Source of the DNA: Ruegeria meonggei
GTDB taxonomy: Bacteria > Pseudomonadota > Alphaproteobacteria > Rhodobacterales > Rhodobacteraceae
Length of the DNA: 64,000 nt
Reading direction: 5' to 3'
Assembly: GCF_900172215.1 (NCBI RefSeq)
Contig: NZ_FWFP01000003.1
Coordinates: 186,001-250,000 of the forward strand
The notes under the pieces are model-generated. The model ran no database searches. It was not told where the DNA came from and saw only the letters and a program-made list of their open reading frames with translations. Position numbers and translations under genes: made by a program. Position 1 is the stretch's first letter. Each line of letters starts with the position of its first letter. Positions 45,272-53,412 of this stretch are shown one piece after another.

Positions 45272-45754
45272 TTAAAGCTGAATTTTCCAGCTTTGTTCGA
45301 CAAGATTGACCCCGAAGGAATGCACATGTTTGCTGTTCAGCAAGTGCCACCCCGAAGCCCGGTAAAGCCTGCAGGCGGCCTCGTGGCTTTCGTGGGTCCA
45401 CAGTCTCATTTCCGTGAATCCGGCACTGCGCGCGAACGCCATACAGGTACCCAACATCCGCTTGCCTAACCCCAACCCGCGGGCCTGAGGCATCAGCAGG
45501 AACAGACGCAACTTTGCTGTTTTATCGTCAAGCGCAACACAAAAGATGCTGCCCAGCCTCTCGCCTGCCCGCTCGGCAATCCAACCCCTTTCCCGGGTCG
45601 GATCATGCCAGGCGACAAAGTCGGTCAGGATACTGTGAACAAGGGGGGCGAAGGTCTCATCAAACCCCTCATCGCGCGCGTAAAGCAGGCCGTGCTGCAT
45701 AACCAGCCACGGGGCGTCGGAGGCGCGAAAGGGTCTGATCAGAACATCCTGCAT
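45272..45754 (-). CDS. GNAT-family N-acetyltransferase
   Basis: 160 residues. A GNAT fold with the acetyl-CoA loop PQARGLGLGKRMLGTCM near 93-109 and the C-terminal ACRLYRASGW motif. The substrate is unknown. It ends 47 bp from the tRNA gene. Confidence 0.88.
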   Translation of the reverse strand: MQDVLIRPFRASDAPWLVMQHGLLYARDEGFDETFAPLVHSILTDFVAWHDPTRERGWIAERAGERLGSIFCVALDDKTAKLRLFLLMPQARGLGLGKRMLGTCMAFARSAGFTEMRLWTHESHEAACRLYRASGWHLLNSKHVHSFGVNLVEQSWKIQL

Positions 45755-45831
45755 TCCTTATTGGACAGCAAAGGCGGCTTGATTCTCAACCCTTTGCGCG
45801 CTAGCACAAACTCTGATCCCCGGAGGCGCAT

Positions 45832-46020
45832 ATGAGCATCAACACCGAACGTGACATTCAGGCAAACCTGCAGATCGGCCCCACTGATCACGGCATGGTG
45901 CGACTTTTCATTGAGGCCGATGGTGTTGAGATCCCGATGGATTTCGAACCCGAGGAAGCCGAAGAAATCGCAGACGAAATCCGTGCGGCCGCTGAGGCTG
46001 CGCGCGCAGTGCAAGCCTGA
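45832..46020 (+). CDS. Small acidic protein of unknown function
   Basis: 62 residues (MSINTERDIQANLQIGPTDH at the N-terminus), very rich in Glu and Ala in the C-terminal helix. It probably belongs to a short roseobacter family (DUF6324-like), which I cannot verify. GGAGGCGCAT precedes the ATG, an excellent ribosome site supporting a real gene. Confidence 0.72.
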   Translation: MSINTERDIQANLQIGPTDHGMVRLFIEADGVEIPMDFEPEEAEEIADEIRAAAEAARAVQA

Positions 46021-46024
46021 CCTC

Positions 46025-46456
46025 TCAGATCCGAGGGTCGCGCATTGCGTGTAGACGGCGGGCGGCATCCGTCGCAAATTTCTGGATCAGTTTCTTGCGC
46101 CGCGCCGGCGCAACCTTGTCCTCCGGGGCCATGCGCACAATCTCGGCGTCATAAGCATCGGCGATGATCAGGCCTGTCTCGGGCGGCAGCAGATCGGTAG
46201 GAAAATCGGTATCGACTGCCCAGAAGAATCGATCACACCACTCCATATAACCCTGCCATTTGGCATCCGACTGATAATCGGCGCGGCTGGATTTGCATTC
46301 GATCACCCACAGCTCACCCTTTGAACCCAGCCCCATGACATCCACGCGCAATCCGCGTGTTGGCACGAATTCCTCAACAGAAACAAACCCATGGGTCAAC
46401 AGGTGCCGTGAAACACCACGCGCGAGCTTTTGTCCGGGCTGTAGATCCAATGTCAT
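46025..46456 (-). CDS. mmcB: MmcB-family DNA repair protein
   Basis: 143 residues. PD-(D/E)XK-like elements RVDVMGL and IECKSS sit in the MmcB-type fold, with CDRFFWAVDTDFP further on. In Caulobacter MmcB is an SOS-regulated repair factor. It is convergent with the acidic gene, with only a 4-bp gap. The start is the ATG at 46454-46456. Confidence 0.88.
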   Translation of the reverse strand: MTLDLQPGQKLARGVSRHLLTHGFVSVEEFVPTRGLRVDVMGLGSKGELWVIECKSSRADYQSDAKWQGYMEWCDRFFWAVDTDFPTDLLPPETGLIIADAYDAEIVRMAPEDKVAPARRKKLIQKFATDAARRLHAMRDPRI

Positions 46457-46505
46457 GTTTGAAATGTGAACAATTCGTGAACAAAAATCAAGAACATCGT
46501 CGCAC

Positions 46506-46554
46506 TTGACATGATACCAATTAGTATCTTATCAATGAGATACCAAATGGTATC
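46506..46554 (+). promoter_or_regulatory. ArsR-gene promoter with two palindromic operators
   Basis: A -35 box TTGACA (46506-46511) and a -10-like TATCAAT (46530) flank the palindrome GATAC-CAATTA-GTATC (46513-46528). A second palindrome GATACC-AAAT-GGTATC follows at 46539-46554. Both are good candidate sites for the ArsR protein encoded just downstream; the first would block RNA polymerase directly. Confidence 0.7.
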
Positions 46555-46570
46555 ACGAACGGTGTATCGA

Positions 46571-46891
46571 ATGCAGACACAAACTCAAAACGCGTTTCGT
46601 GCGCTTGCCGACCCAACCCGCAGGGACATCGTACAGATGCTTGCTGCGCAGGACATGACGATCGCGCAATTGACCGATCAATTTGAAATGACCCGTGCAG
46701 CTGTCAAAAAGCACCTGACCGTATTGTCCGATGGCGGTCTCATCACAGTTGAGGCGCGCGGACGGGAACGTATCAACCGACTGGAACCCAAGGGGATGGC
46801 CCCTGTTCTGGACTGGCTCAGCTATTTTGACCAGTTCTGGGATGATCGCTTGAACAATCTTAAAGAAGCCATTGAAAGGAATAAAAAGTGA
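46571..46891 (+). CDS. ArsR-family winged-helix repressor
   Basis: 106 residues from the ATG at 46571. The winged helix has RALADPTRRDIVQML and MTRAAVKKHLTVLSDGGLI. The metal-binding Cys motif of ArsR/SmtB (ELCVCDL) is absent, so it likely senses something else. Paired with an SRPBCC gene, as in many bacteria. The stop overlaps the partner's GTG start by 4 bp. Confidence 0.9.
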   Translation: MQTQTQNAFRALADPTRRDIVQMLAAQDMTIAQLTDQFEMTRAAVKKHLTVLSDGGLITVEARGRERINRLEPKGMAPVLDWLSYFDQFWDDRLNNLKEAIERNKK

Positions 46892-47313
46892 CTAAATCCG
46901 TTTTGCAAAAATCGATCTTCCTGCAGGCTGAACCTGAAATAGTCTGGGCTTATCTGACCGAGCCCGATCGCCTGGCAGAATGGTTCCACAAGCCCGTGCG
47001 CCCTCTGGCGGCAGATCAAAAGCTTGAGATGTTCGGAACCACCAGTGGCGATCTGCTGATCTGGGGCGAGGTGCGCGTTGCCCGCCCGCCTGAATACCTG
47101 GAGTACACCTTTACGGTGAAACCCATGGGTGATGCGATCAGCGTTGTCAAATGGACCTTGGAACCCGTCGCAGGCGGTACCCGCTTGGGGCTGCACCATG
47201 AGGGCCTGCCCCAAACCGCCGAAGCGTTCGGACTTATCCTGGCGCTGGACAAAGGCTGGGATGAGCATTTGGGCAAGATGCGGACTGCGTTGCACGAAAC
47301 AGTTGACGCCTGA
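46888..47313 (+). CDS. SRPBCC/AHSA1-family protein
   Basis: 141 residues from a GTG overlapping the ArsR stop (GTGA). START/SRPBCC-type features: FLQAEPEIVWAYLTEPDRLA and TRLGLHHEGLP. These proteins bind hydrophobic ligands in a deep pocket; the ligand is unknown. Co-translated with the repressor, so it may bind or clear its inducer. Confidence 0.88.
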   Translation: MTKSVLQKSIFLQAEPEIVWAYLTEPDRLAEWFHKPVRPLAADQKLEMFGTTSGDLLIWGEVRVARPPEYLEYTFTVKPMGDAISVVKWTLEPVAGGTRLGLHHEGLPQTAEAFGLILALDKGWDEHLGKMRTALHETVDA

Positions 47314-47324
47314 CCCCTTGTGCA

Positions 47325-47361
47325 AACCCGCCGCACATCCTACTTAGGCCCGTGGCGGGTT
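47325..47361 (+). terminator. Possible terminator hairpin after the SRPBCC gene
   Basis: AACCCGCC and GGCGGGTT arms with a 21-base loop, extendable by CAC/GTG with one bulge. No T-run follows. The rest of the gap 47314-47529 holds only the palindrome at 47455. Confidence 0.35.
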
Positions 47362-47454
47362 CTGCCCTTCTTGTGACAGGTAGCATTCTGGTGGCCTTAA
47401 GCAATTCCGAGGGGGCTGGCTCTGTTCAGGTCCTGGCCTGATTACCTGGCGCCC

Positions 47455-47470
47455 ACCTGTACATACAGGT
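47455..47470. repeat. Palindrome ACCTGTA-CA-TACAGGT
   Basis: Two 7-base arms with a 2-base spacer. A related CAGGTCCT word occurs at 47427 and again at 47466. It lies 60 bp from the end of the next gene, too far from any start to be a clear promoter operator. Confidence 0.4.
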
Positions 47471-47529
47471 CCTCGGGAATCAAACCGCACGGTTGACTGG
47501 TGGTCCCGCCACACTTTTCGAAAATATTG

Positions 47530-47835
47530 CTACTTCGCTGAAGGCGCGTCCTGCCGCACTGGGGCAGGTTCAAAGCTGTGCACAACAGGTGAGCCGCGGC
47601 GCGGTCCGCCCGGTTTGTCGGCCATGCTCATGATCGCATAGGCAAACTGGACGCCAGCAAACACGATGCCATTCATGAACCAGATCATGACCAACGCGAT
47701 CAGACCCATGTCAGAACCGGTGATCAGGCCGCGCAAGTTGGCCACGTTCAGGGCCAGCAGCACGCCGACAAAAATGGCCGAGATGACAAATCCCCAAGCA
47801 ACCTGCGTGATGTAGAGACGGATAAGTTTGGGCAT
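47530..47835 (-). CDS. Small membrane protein of unknown function
   Basis: 101 residues with two hydrophobic helices (AWGFVISAIFVGVLLALNVA and MGLIALVMIWFMNGIVFAGV) and a polar Pro/Arg-rich tail. It resembles conserved hypotheticals of Rhodobacteraceae. It follows nusB on the same strand after 59 bp and may share the riboflavin operon transcript. GGAGGTTCGCC precedes the ATG. Confidence 0.72.
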   Translation of the reverse strand: MPKLIRLYITQVAWGFVISAIFVGVLLALNVANLRGLITGSDMGLIALVMIWFMNGIVFAGVQFAYAIMSMADKPGGPRRGSPVVHSFEPAPVRQDAPSAK

Positions 47836-47894
47836 GGCGAACCTCCTTGCGCTCTGACATTCAGATTAGCGCCTGCAGGTTCGGGGTAAAGGCG

Positions 47895-48377
47895 TCAGAA
47901 CGCCTCGGGCTTGGCCTCATGAGCCATATGGTCCAGCACAGCATTGACGAATTTGGGTTCTTTGCCTTCAGAAAAAAAGGCACGGGCCACGTCAACGAAC
48001 TCGGTAATGATCACCTTGGGCGGGGTATCGCCCTGCGTCAGTTCAGCCCCGGCGGCGCGGAAGGTTGCGCGCAAGGTGGGGTCGATCCGTGCGATGGGCC
48101 ATTTGGCAACCAGAGCGCGGTCGGTCATCTGATCAATCGGTGCCTGATAATTCACGGCATCTTCAACCAGCTTGCGGAACACGCGGATATCGCCGTCCAG
48201 CATCTCTTCACCCTCATAGACAGCGCCAAACCGGTGTTCCAGAAACTCATTCACAACCTGTTCGGTCGTCTGGCCCGACTGTTCCATCTGGAACAGCGCC
48301 TGCACGGCGTAGAGCCGGGCGGCGGATTTCATCAAGCGTTTCTGGTTGGCCGGTTTCGGCGCGTCTGTCTGGGTCAT
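47895..48377 (-). CDS. nusB: Transcription antitermination factor NusB
   Basis: 160 residues, all helical, with ARLYAVQALFQMEQSG at the N-terminus and IITEFVDVARAFF at the C-terminus. It binds boxA RNA with NusE for rRNA antitermination. The start (48375-48377) overlaps the ribH stop by 4 bp, the common rib-nusB arrangement. Confidence 0.93.
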   Translation of the reverse strand: MTQTDAPKPANQKRLMKSAARLYAVQALFQMEQSGQTTEQVVNEFLEHRFGAVYEGEEMLDGDIRVFRKLVEDAVNYQAPIDQMTDRALVAKWPIARIDPTLRATFRAAGAELTQGDTPPKVIITEFVDVARAFFSEGKEPKFVNAVLDHMAHEAKPEAF

Positions 48378-48925
48378 GCTGTCGTGGATCCGTTGCTGTC
48401 GCCCGCCACCAGGATGGACTCGGACGGTGGCTTGAAGCCGACGCCCTTTTTCGAAGCGCCCCACTTACGGCTGAGTGCGATCAGATGCAAGGCCGCAGCG
48501 GCCGCTCCGCCACCTTTATTCATCTTTTCTGGGTTAGCACGCACCTCGGCCTGATCGTCATTTTCAACAGTCAGGATGCCGTTGCCGATGCACAGACCCT
48601 GCAGGCCCATCAACTGGATGGCCCGGCTGGAGTCGTTGCAGACGGTTTCATAGTGGGTAGTCTCTCCGCGAATGACGCAGCCCAGCGCAACATAACCGTC
48701 GAAGTTGCACTGGCGGTCGGCCATGGCGATGGCGGTGGGGATCTCCAGCGCGCCGGGCACCTCGACCACATCACAGGTGCCGCCTGCCCCTTCGATCTCG
48801 GCCTTGGCACCGGCCACCAGATTGTCGGCGATGGCGCGATAGAACGGAGCAACCACGATCAGCAGTTTGACAGGTTTGTCGAATGTTGGTGTCGGCAGAA
48901 CGCCGTGTTTGTCTTGTTCAGCCAC
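48374..48925 (-). CDS. ribH: 6,7-dimethyl-8-ribityllumazine synthase
   Basis: 183 residues. Motifs VVEVPGALEIPTAI and GETTHYETVCNDS (with the catalytic His) identify RibH. It condenses 5-amino-6-ribitylamino-uracil with dihydroxybutanone phosphate. It follows ribBA by 2 bp. Confidence 0.94.
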   Translation of the reverse strand: MAEQDKHGVLPTPTFDKPVKLLIVVAPFYRAIADNLVAGAKAEIEGAGGTCDVVEVPGALEIPTAIAMADRQCNFDGYVALGCVIRGETTHYETVCNDSSRAIQLMGLQGLCIGNGILTVENDDQAEVRANPEKMNKGGGAAAAALHLIALSRKWGASKKGVGFKPPSESILVAGDSNGSTTA

Positions 48926-48927
48926 GA

Positions 48928-50049
48928 TCAGTCATCCTTGGAAATCGAGCGGGTTCCGACGATGGACAGGCCAAACGCGTCGAGCCCCAGATACACGGTT
49001 TCAGGTGAATCCGTCAGCAGCACCAGCTCCTGAATACCCATCTTGGACAGGATCTGCGCGCCCAGACCAGTTTGCTTGATAGTGCGTGGACCTTCGTCAT
49101 CACCTGCGTAAAGCGAATTGCGGGGCTGGCGGAACAGGCAGACCACGCCGCGCCCCTCGGCGGCGATCTTTTCCATCGCGCGCGGCAATTCATGGGGCGA
49201 TTTTGGCCCCAGCCCCAGAATGTCGGGGGCCTCGTGCAAGGCATGCGTACGGGTCAGAACGGGTTCGGGTGTGGTGATGTCGCCCTTGACCATCACGACA
49301 TGTTCGATGCCGTGAGTCTGGTCGGTGAAGATACGCATCTCCCAATCGCCGCCATATTCGGAATTGACGGTTTCCCGCGACGTTTCGACCACAAGATTGT
49401 CGTTGCGTGACCGGTATGAGATCAGGTCGCTGATCGTGCCGATCTTCATGTCATGTTCTTTGGCAAACGCAACCAGATCGGGCAAACGCGCCATGGTGCC
49501 ATCAGATTTCATGATTTCACAGATCACGCCCGAAGGGTTCAGCCCCGCCAGGCGCGAGATATCGACAGCCGCCTCGGTATGACCGGCGCGCACCAGCACT
49601 CCACCCCGTTTGGCCCGCAGGGGAAAGACATGGCCCGGCGTTGCGATATGCGCCATCGTATTCTGTTCGTTGATCGCGGTTGCCACGGTCAGCGCCCGAT
49701 CGCCAGCTGAGATGCCCGTTGATACACCTTCGCGCGCCTCGATGGACACTGTGAACGCGGTTTCATGACGTGATGAGTTGTTCACGGCCATCATCGGCAA
49801 GCCCAGCGCGTCTACCCGCTCAGCCGTCATCGGCAGGCAGATCAACCCGCGGCCATGTGTGGCCATGAAGTTAATCGCCTCGGCGTCAGCAAACTCGGCA
49901 GCTATGACCAGATCGCCTTCATTCTCGCGGTCTTCGTGGTCGACCAGAATGTACATCCGGCCCTTGCGCGCCTCATCGATAATCTCTTCGATCGGGCTGA
50001 TCGCGTCGCGCAGCTGGGCTTCGACAGGTCCGGGGGTTTCAAAACTCAT
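48928..50049 (-). CDS. ribB: 3,4-dihydroxy-2-butanone-4-phosphate synthase with degenerate GTP cyclohydrolase II domain
   Basis: 373 residues. The DHBP synthase half is intact (VDHEDRENEGDLVIAAEF, FMATHGRGLICLP, HTEAAVDISRLAG). In the GTP cyclohydrolase II half the zinc cysteines (CLTGD, CDCG) are gone and the catalytic QEGRGIG is replaced by QPRNSLY, so that activity should be lost. Hence it is named ribB rather than ribA. A separate cyclohydrolase II must be encoded elsewhere in the genome. Confidence 0.92.
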   Translation of the reverse strand: MSFETPGPVEAQLRDAISPIEEIIDEARKGRMYILVDHEDRENEGDLVIAAEFADAEAINFMATHGRGLICLPMTAERVDALGLPMMAVNNSSRHETAFTVSIEAREGVSTGISAGDRALTVATAINEQNTMAHIATPGHVFPLRAKRGGVLVRAGHTEAAVDISRLAGLNPSGVICEIMKSDGTMARLPDLVAFAKEHDMKIGTISDLISYRSRNDNLVVETSRETVNSEYGGDWEMRIFTDQTHGIEHVVMVKGDITTPEPVLTRTHALHEAPDILGLGPKSPHELPRAMEKIAAEGRGVVCLFRQPRNSLYAGDDEGPRTIKQTGLGAQILSKMGIQELVLLTDSPETVYLGLDAFGLSIVGTRSISKDD

Positions 50050-50160
50050 GAAGCAGCCTTTCGCAAAGCAAGTTTGACCGGGTGGATAGACTACCAGACG
50101 TTCAAAGACCAGACCGCATGCGGCACGAACCGGTCAGGACGCGGCGTTGATTAATGTGGC

Positions 50161-50748
50161 TCAGGACATCTCGGCCAATCGGGCGACATAGCGCGCCAGG
50201 GTGTCGATCTCGAGGTTCACCTGATCCCCAACTGAGACATCGCCCCAGGTTGTCACCTCTTTGGTATGCGGAATAAAGTTGATCCCAAATTCGCACATGT
50301 CGACATCATTGACGGTCAGCGAGGTCCCGTTCAATGCAACCGACCCTTTCGGAGCAATGAACCGAGCCAGATCCTTTGGCGCGCGCAGGGTGACGCGGGT
50401 GCTGTCGCCTTCGTCCTCGACAGCGACCACTTGCGCGACACCGTCCACATGACCGGACACAATATGCCCGCCCAATTCGTCGCCGACCTTCAGGGCCCGT
50501 TCCAGATTGACCCGCTTGCCTACTACCCAGCTGTCCAGATTGGTTTTGGATACGGTCTCGGCGCTGATCTGAACGTCATACCAGTCGTCCCCTAGTGCAA
50601 TAACAGTCAGACAGACGCCATCGCTTGCAATAGAGGCACCAATATCAATTCCCGCCGTATCATAGGCCATGTTGATCCGGGCCCGCAGATCGCCTTGCTG
50701 ATCCAGCTCAGTGATGGTGCCGATATCGGTGACAATCCCTGTAAACAT
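50161..50748 (-). CDS. ribE: Riboflavin synthase alpha chain
   Basis: 195 residues from the ATG at 50746-50748; the frame opens 40 codons earlier without similarity. Two lumazine-binding repeats start MFTGIVTDIGTI and GHIVSGHVDGVAQV. It dismutates two lumazine molecules to riboflavin. It is divergent from the capsule genes and 111 bp upstream of ribB. Confidence 0.94.
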   Translation of the reverse strand: MFTGIVTDIGTITELDQQGDLRARINMAYDTAGIDIGASIASDGVCLTVIALGDDWYDVQISAETVSKTNLDSWVVGKRVNLERALKVGDELGGHIVSGHVDGVAQVVAVEDEGDSTRVTLRAPKDLARFIAPKGSVALNGTSLTVNDVDMCEFGINFIPHTKEVTTWGDVSVGDQVNLEIDTLARYVARLAEMS

Positions 50749-50886
50749 TTCGCTAACCCTTAATTCATACTTTAGCCCAGTGTTCCTAGCCGACCTAAGC
50801 CCAAGCTGCGTGCCGGACAAGCCCCACCTTGCCGGGAAGGGCGTAAACGGGCATAATTTCATCAACAAACGACAAGAGCAGCAGTG

Positions 50887-52185
50887 ATGTCACCCTCCGC
50901 CATTGGCCCGCAACGCCGCGTGTTTCTATTTTTGCAGGGACCTCATGGCCCGTTTTTTAACGGGCTGGGTCGGATGCTGCGCGCCACAGGGGCCGAGGTC
51001 TGGCGTGTCGGGTTCAACGCGGGCGATCAGGCCTTCTGGTCGGACCCATCAAGCTACATCCCGTTCCGCGACGATCCTGCACTTTGGCCTGACACGCTTG
51101 CCACGCTGATCGCCGAACGGCGGGTTACGGATATCGTCCTTTACGGTGACACACGCCCGATCCATGCCTGTGCCGTAGACGTTGCGCGCGCCAAAGGCGT
51201 CACGGTGCACGTGTTCGAAGAGGGCTATCTGCGCCCGTGGTGGGTCACTTATGAAAGGTCCGGGTCCAACGGGAATTCCCGCCTGATGTCTCTCGAAGTT
51301 ACGCAGATGCAGCAGGCGCTGGACCAGTCCTTTGCACAGACGCCGCCGCCTCCGTCACATTGGGGGGATATGCGACAGCACATCTTCTACGGGGCGCTCT
51401 ATCATTGGTTTGTGCTGTTTATGAACAGGCGCTACCGCAGTTTTCGCCCCCATCGAGACCTGCCTGTTTCAAAAGAGTTTAGCCTGTATTTCAAGCGCCT
51501 GGCGCTGATGCCTTTTCATCGCATTCAGCGCCGCTGGGCCACAGCGCGCGCGCGCATCAGCGGGTTTCCGTACCATCTGGTTCTGCTGCAACTGGGGCAT
51601 GACAGTTCGGTGCAGTCCCATTCGGACTATAGCTGCATGTCCGATTTTGTGGCGGATGTGATCCAAGGCTTCGAAAAAGGTGCGCCCGCACATCATCGCC
51701 TGGTCATCAAGGAACACCCGCTTGAAAACCACCGCGAACCCCTGCGCAAACGCGTGCGTCAGATGGCGCGAACGCAAGGTATTTCAGACCGCGTACATTA
51801 TGTTCCTGGTGGCAAGCTTGCAAAGCTGTTGGACGATGCCAATTCGGCCGTCACAATCAACTCGACCGCCGGGCAGCAGGTTTTGTGGCGTGGCATCCCA
51901 CTGCGCATCTTTGGCAGATCGGTTTACGACAAGCCTGAGTTCGTATCGCACCAGTCTTTAACCGACTTTTTCGCCGCGCCAATGCCCCCAGATCAGAGTG
52001 CCTATCAAATCTACCGACGGTTCCTGCTCAAAACCAGCCAGGTGCCGGGTGGGTTTTACTCGCGTCGGGGGCGGCGACAATTGCTGCGCAGCGTCGCTGA
52101 CATGATGCTCAGCGCAAAAGATCCCTATCAATCGGTCCTGACCAACAAAGAGGCGCTGACGCCACAGTTGCGAGTTGTTGAGTAA
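50887..52185 (+). CDS. KpsS-like capsule polysaccharide biosynthesis protein
   Basis: 432 residues from the ATG at 50887; a GTG at 50884 is also possible. RVFLFLQGPHGPFFNGLGRM, HVFEEGYLRPWWVTYE and HHRLVIKEHPLENHREPLRK are typical of KpsS, the Kdo transferase that with KpsC builds the lipid-linked poly-Kdo linker for capsule. Part of a three-gene plus-strand block that splits the riboflavin cluster. Confidence 0.87.
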   Translation: MSPSAIGPQRRVFLFLQGPHGPFFNGLGRMLRATGAEVWRVGFNAGDQAFWSDPSSYIPFRDDPALWPDTLATLIAERRVTDIVLYGDTRPIHACAVDVARAKGVTVHVFEEGYLRPWWVTYERSGSNGNSRLMSLEVTQMQQALDQSFAQTPPPPSHWGDMRQHIFYGALYHWFVLFMNRRYRSFRPHRDLPVSKEFSLYFKRLALMPFHRIQRRWATARARISGFPYHLVLLQLGHDSSVQSHSDYSCMSDFVADVIQGFEKGAPAHHRLVIKEHPLENHREPLRKRVRQMARTQGISDRVHYVPGGKLAKLLDDANSAVTINSTAGQQVLWRGIPLRIFGRSVYDKPEFVSHQSLTDFFAAPMPPDQSAYQIYRRFLLKTSQVPGGFYSRRGRRQLLRSVADMMLSAKDPYQSVLTNKEALTPQLRVVE

Positions 52186-52278
52186 CCCAGACCCACGCGG
52201 CGCTAGATGTTATCGCACAATCCGGATAACTTACGGCCAACAAAAGACTATAACAAAGACGACTGAGGATAGCCGGCA

Positions 52279-53412
52279 GTGAAGCGTTTTCCAATCCGAT
52301 GGGTACGGGGGATTTCCCTTGTCGCCGCTATTGGCCTTTTGGCCGCGTGCCAGCTTCCCAAGGCGGGGCCCAATAAAAGCGAAATTCTGGCAGGCTCTGT
52401 TGAAAACGGTGGCAACGCATTTGTTGTCGAAGTCGACGACCGGGTGTCCGAGGCCACCTCAGCCGTTCCGCAATTTGGGTTTTCCTCCGCATTTCGCAGC
52501 GCGACCAGTCTGGCTGCAGATACCGTCCGTCCCGGTGACACCTTGGGCATGACGATCTGGGAAAACGTCGATGATGGCCTTCTATCCGGAGAGCTGAGCT
52601 CATCCACCATTCTAGAGCAAGTACAAGTCGACAGCGACGGATTCATCTTTGTGCCCTATGCCGGGCGCATTCGCGCCGCGGGCAACACGCCCGAGCAATT
52701 GCGACAGCTGATCACAAGTAAACTTGCCGAACAAACGCCCGATCCGCAGGTTCAGGTGCGCCGCACGGCCGGGGACGGCTCGACCGTCACGTTGACCGGT
52801 GAAATCGGCGCCCCCGGTGTCTACCCGATCGAACGCCCAAGCCGCACCTTGTCCGGAATGCTGTCGCGTGCCGGTGGGGTGGCCCTTGGTTCCGACATTG
52901 CGGTTGTAACGTTGATCCGCGGCAACAACCGGGGAACGGTCTGGTACGAAGACCTGTTCCGCGACCCCAGCCTGGACGTCGCTCTTCGCGGTGGAGATCG
53001 TATTCTGGTAGAGGCCGACACTCGGTCTTACATCGCCCTGGGTGCAACAGGCGGGCAATCCCGTGTGGCCTTTGATACCCAGGACCTGTCCGCGCTTGAA
53101 GCCCTGGCGCAGGTCGGTGGCTTACAATCCCTGTCCTCTGACCCGACCGGTATCTTTATTTTACGGGACGAACGTCAGGATATCGCCCGCTCGGTCATGG
53201 GCCGTTCTGATCTGCAAGGGGAACAGCGCATGGTTTACCTGCTGAACCTCACTGCCCCCAACGGGCTGTTCATTGCCCGTGATTTTGTCATTCGCGACGA
53301 TGACACGATCTATGTGACCGAAGCTCCATACGCACAATGGAGCAAGTCCATCTCGCTGATCGCCGGTGGCCTGACCCCGGTCGCAAATGTAGCGACGCTG
53401 ACGGGCGGTTGA
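52279..53412 (+). CDS. Outer-membrane polysaccharide export lipoprotein (Wza/KpsD-like)
   Basis: 377 residues from a GTG with GAGGATAGC upstream. Lipobox LLAAC (residues 20-24) gives a lipid-anchored N-terminus. A poly-export domain (VRPGDTLGMTIWENVDDGLL, VDSDGFIFVPYAGRI) and SLBB-like repeats (VTLTGEIGAPGVYPI) follow. It forms the outer-membrane exit pore for capsule or exopolysaccharide. The stop overlaps the kpsC ATG (TGATG). Confidence 0.9.
   Translation: MKRFPIRWVRGISLVAAIGLLAACQLPKAGPNKSEILAGSVENGGNAFVVEVDDRVSEATSAVPQFGFSSAFRSATSLAADTVRPGDTLGMTIWENVDDGLLSGELSSSTILEQVQVDSDGFIFVPYAGRIRAAGNTPEQLRQLITSKLAEQTPDPQVQVRRTAGDGSTVTLTGEIGAPGVYPIERPSRTLSGMLSRAGGVALGSDIAVVTLIRGNNRGTVWYEDLFRDPSLDVALRGGDRILVEADTRSYIALGATGGQSRVAFDTQDLSALEALAQVGGLQSLSSDPTGIFILRDERQDIARSVMGRSDLQGEQRMVYLLNLTAPNGLFIARDFVIRDDDTIYVTEAPYAQWSKSISLIAGGLTPVANVATLTGG

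Noticed and set aside
50749-50886. FMN riboswitch upstream of ribE or the capsule genes
   Set aside because: The conserved FMN-aptamer segments are absent, and the gap is too short for the full aptamer plus promoters.
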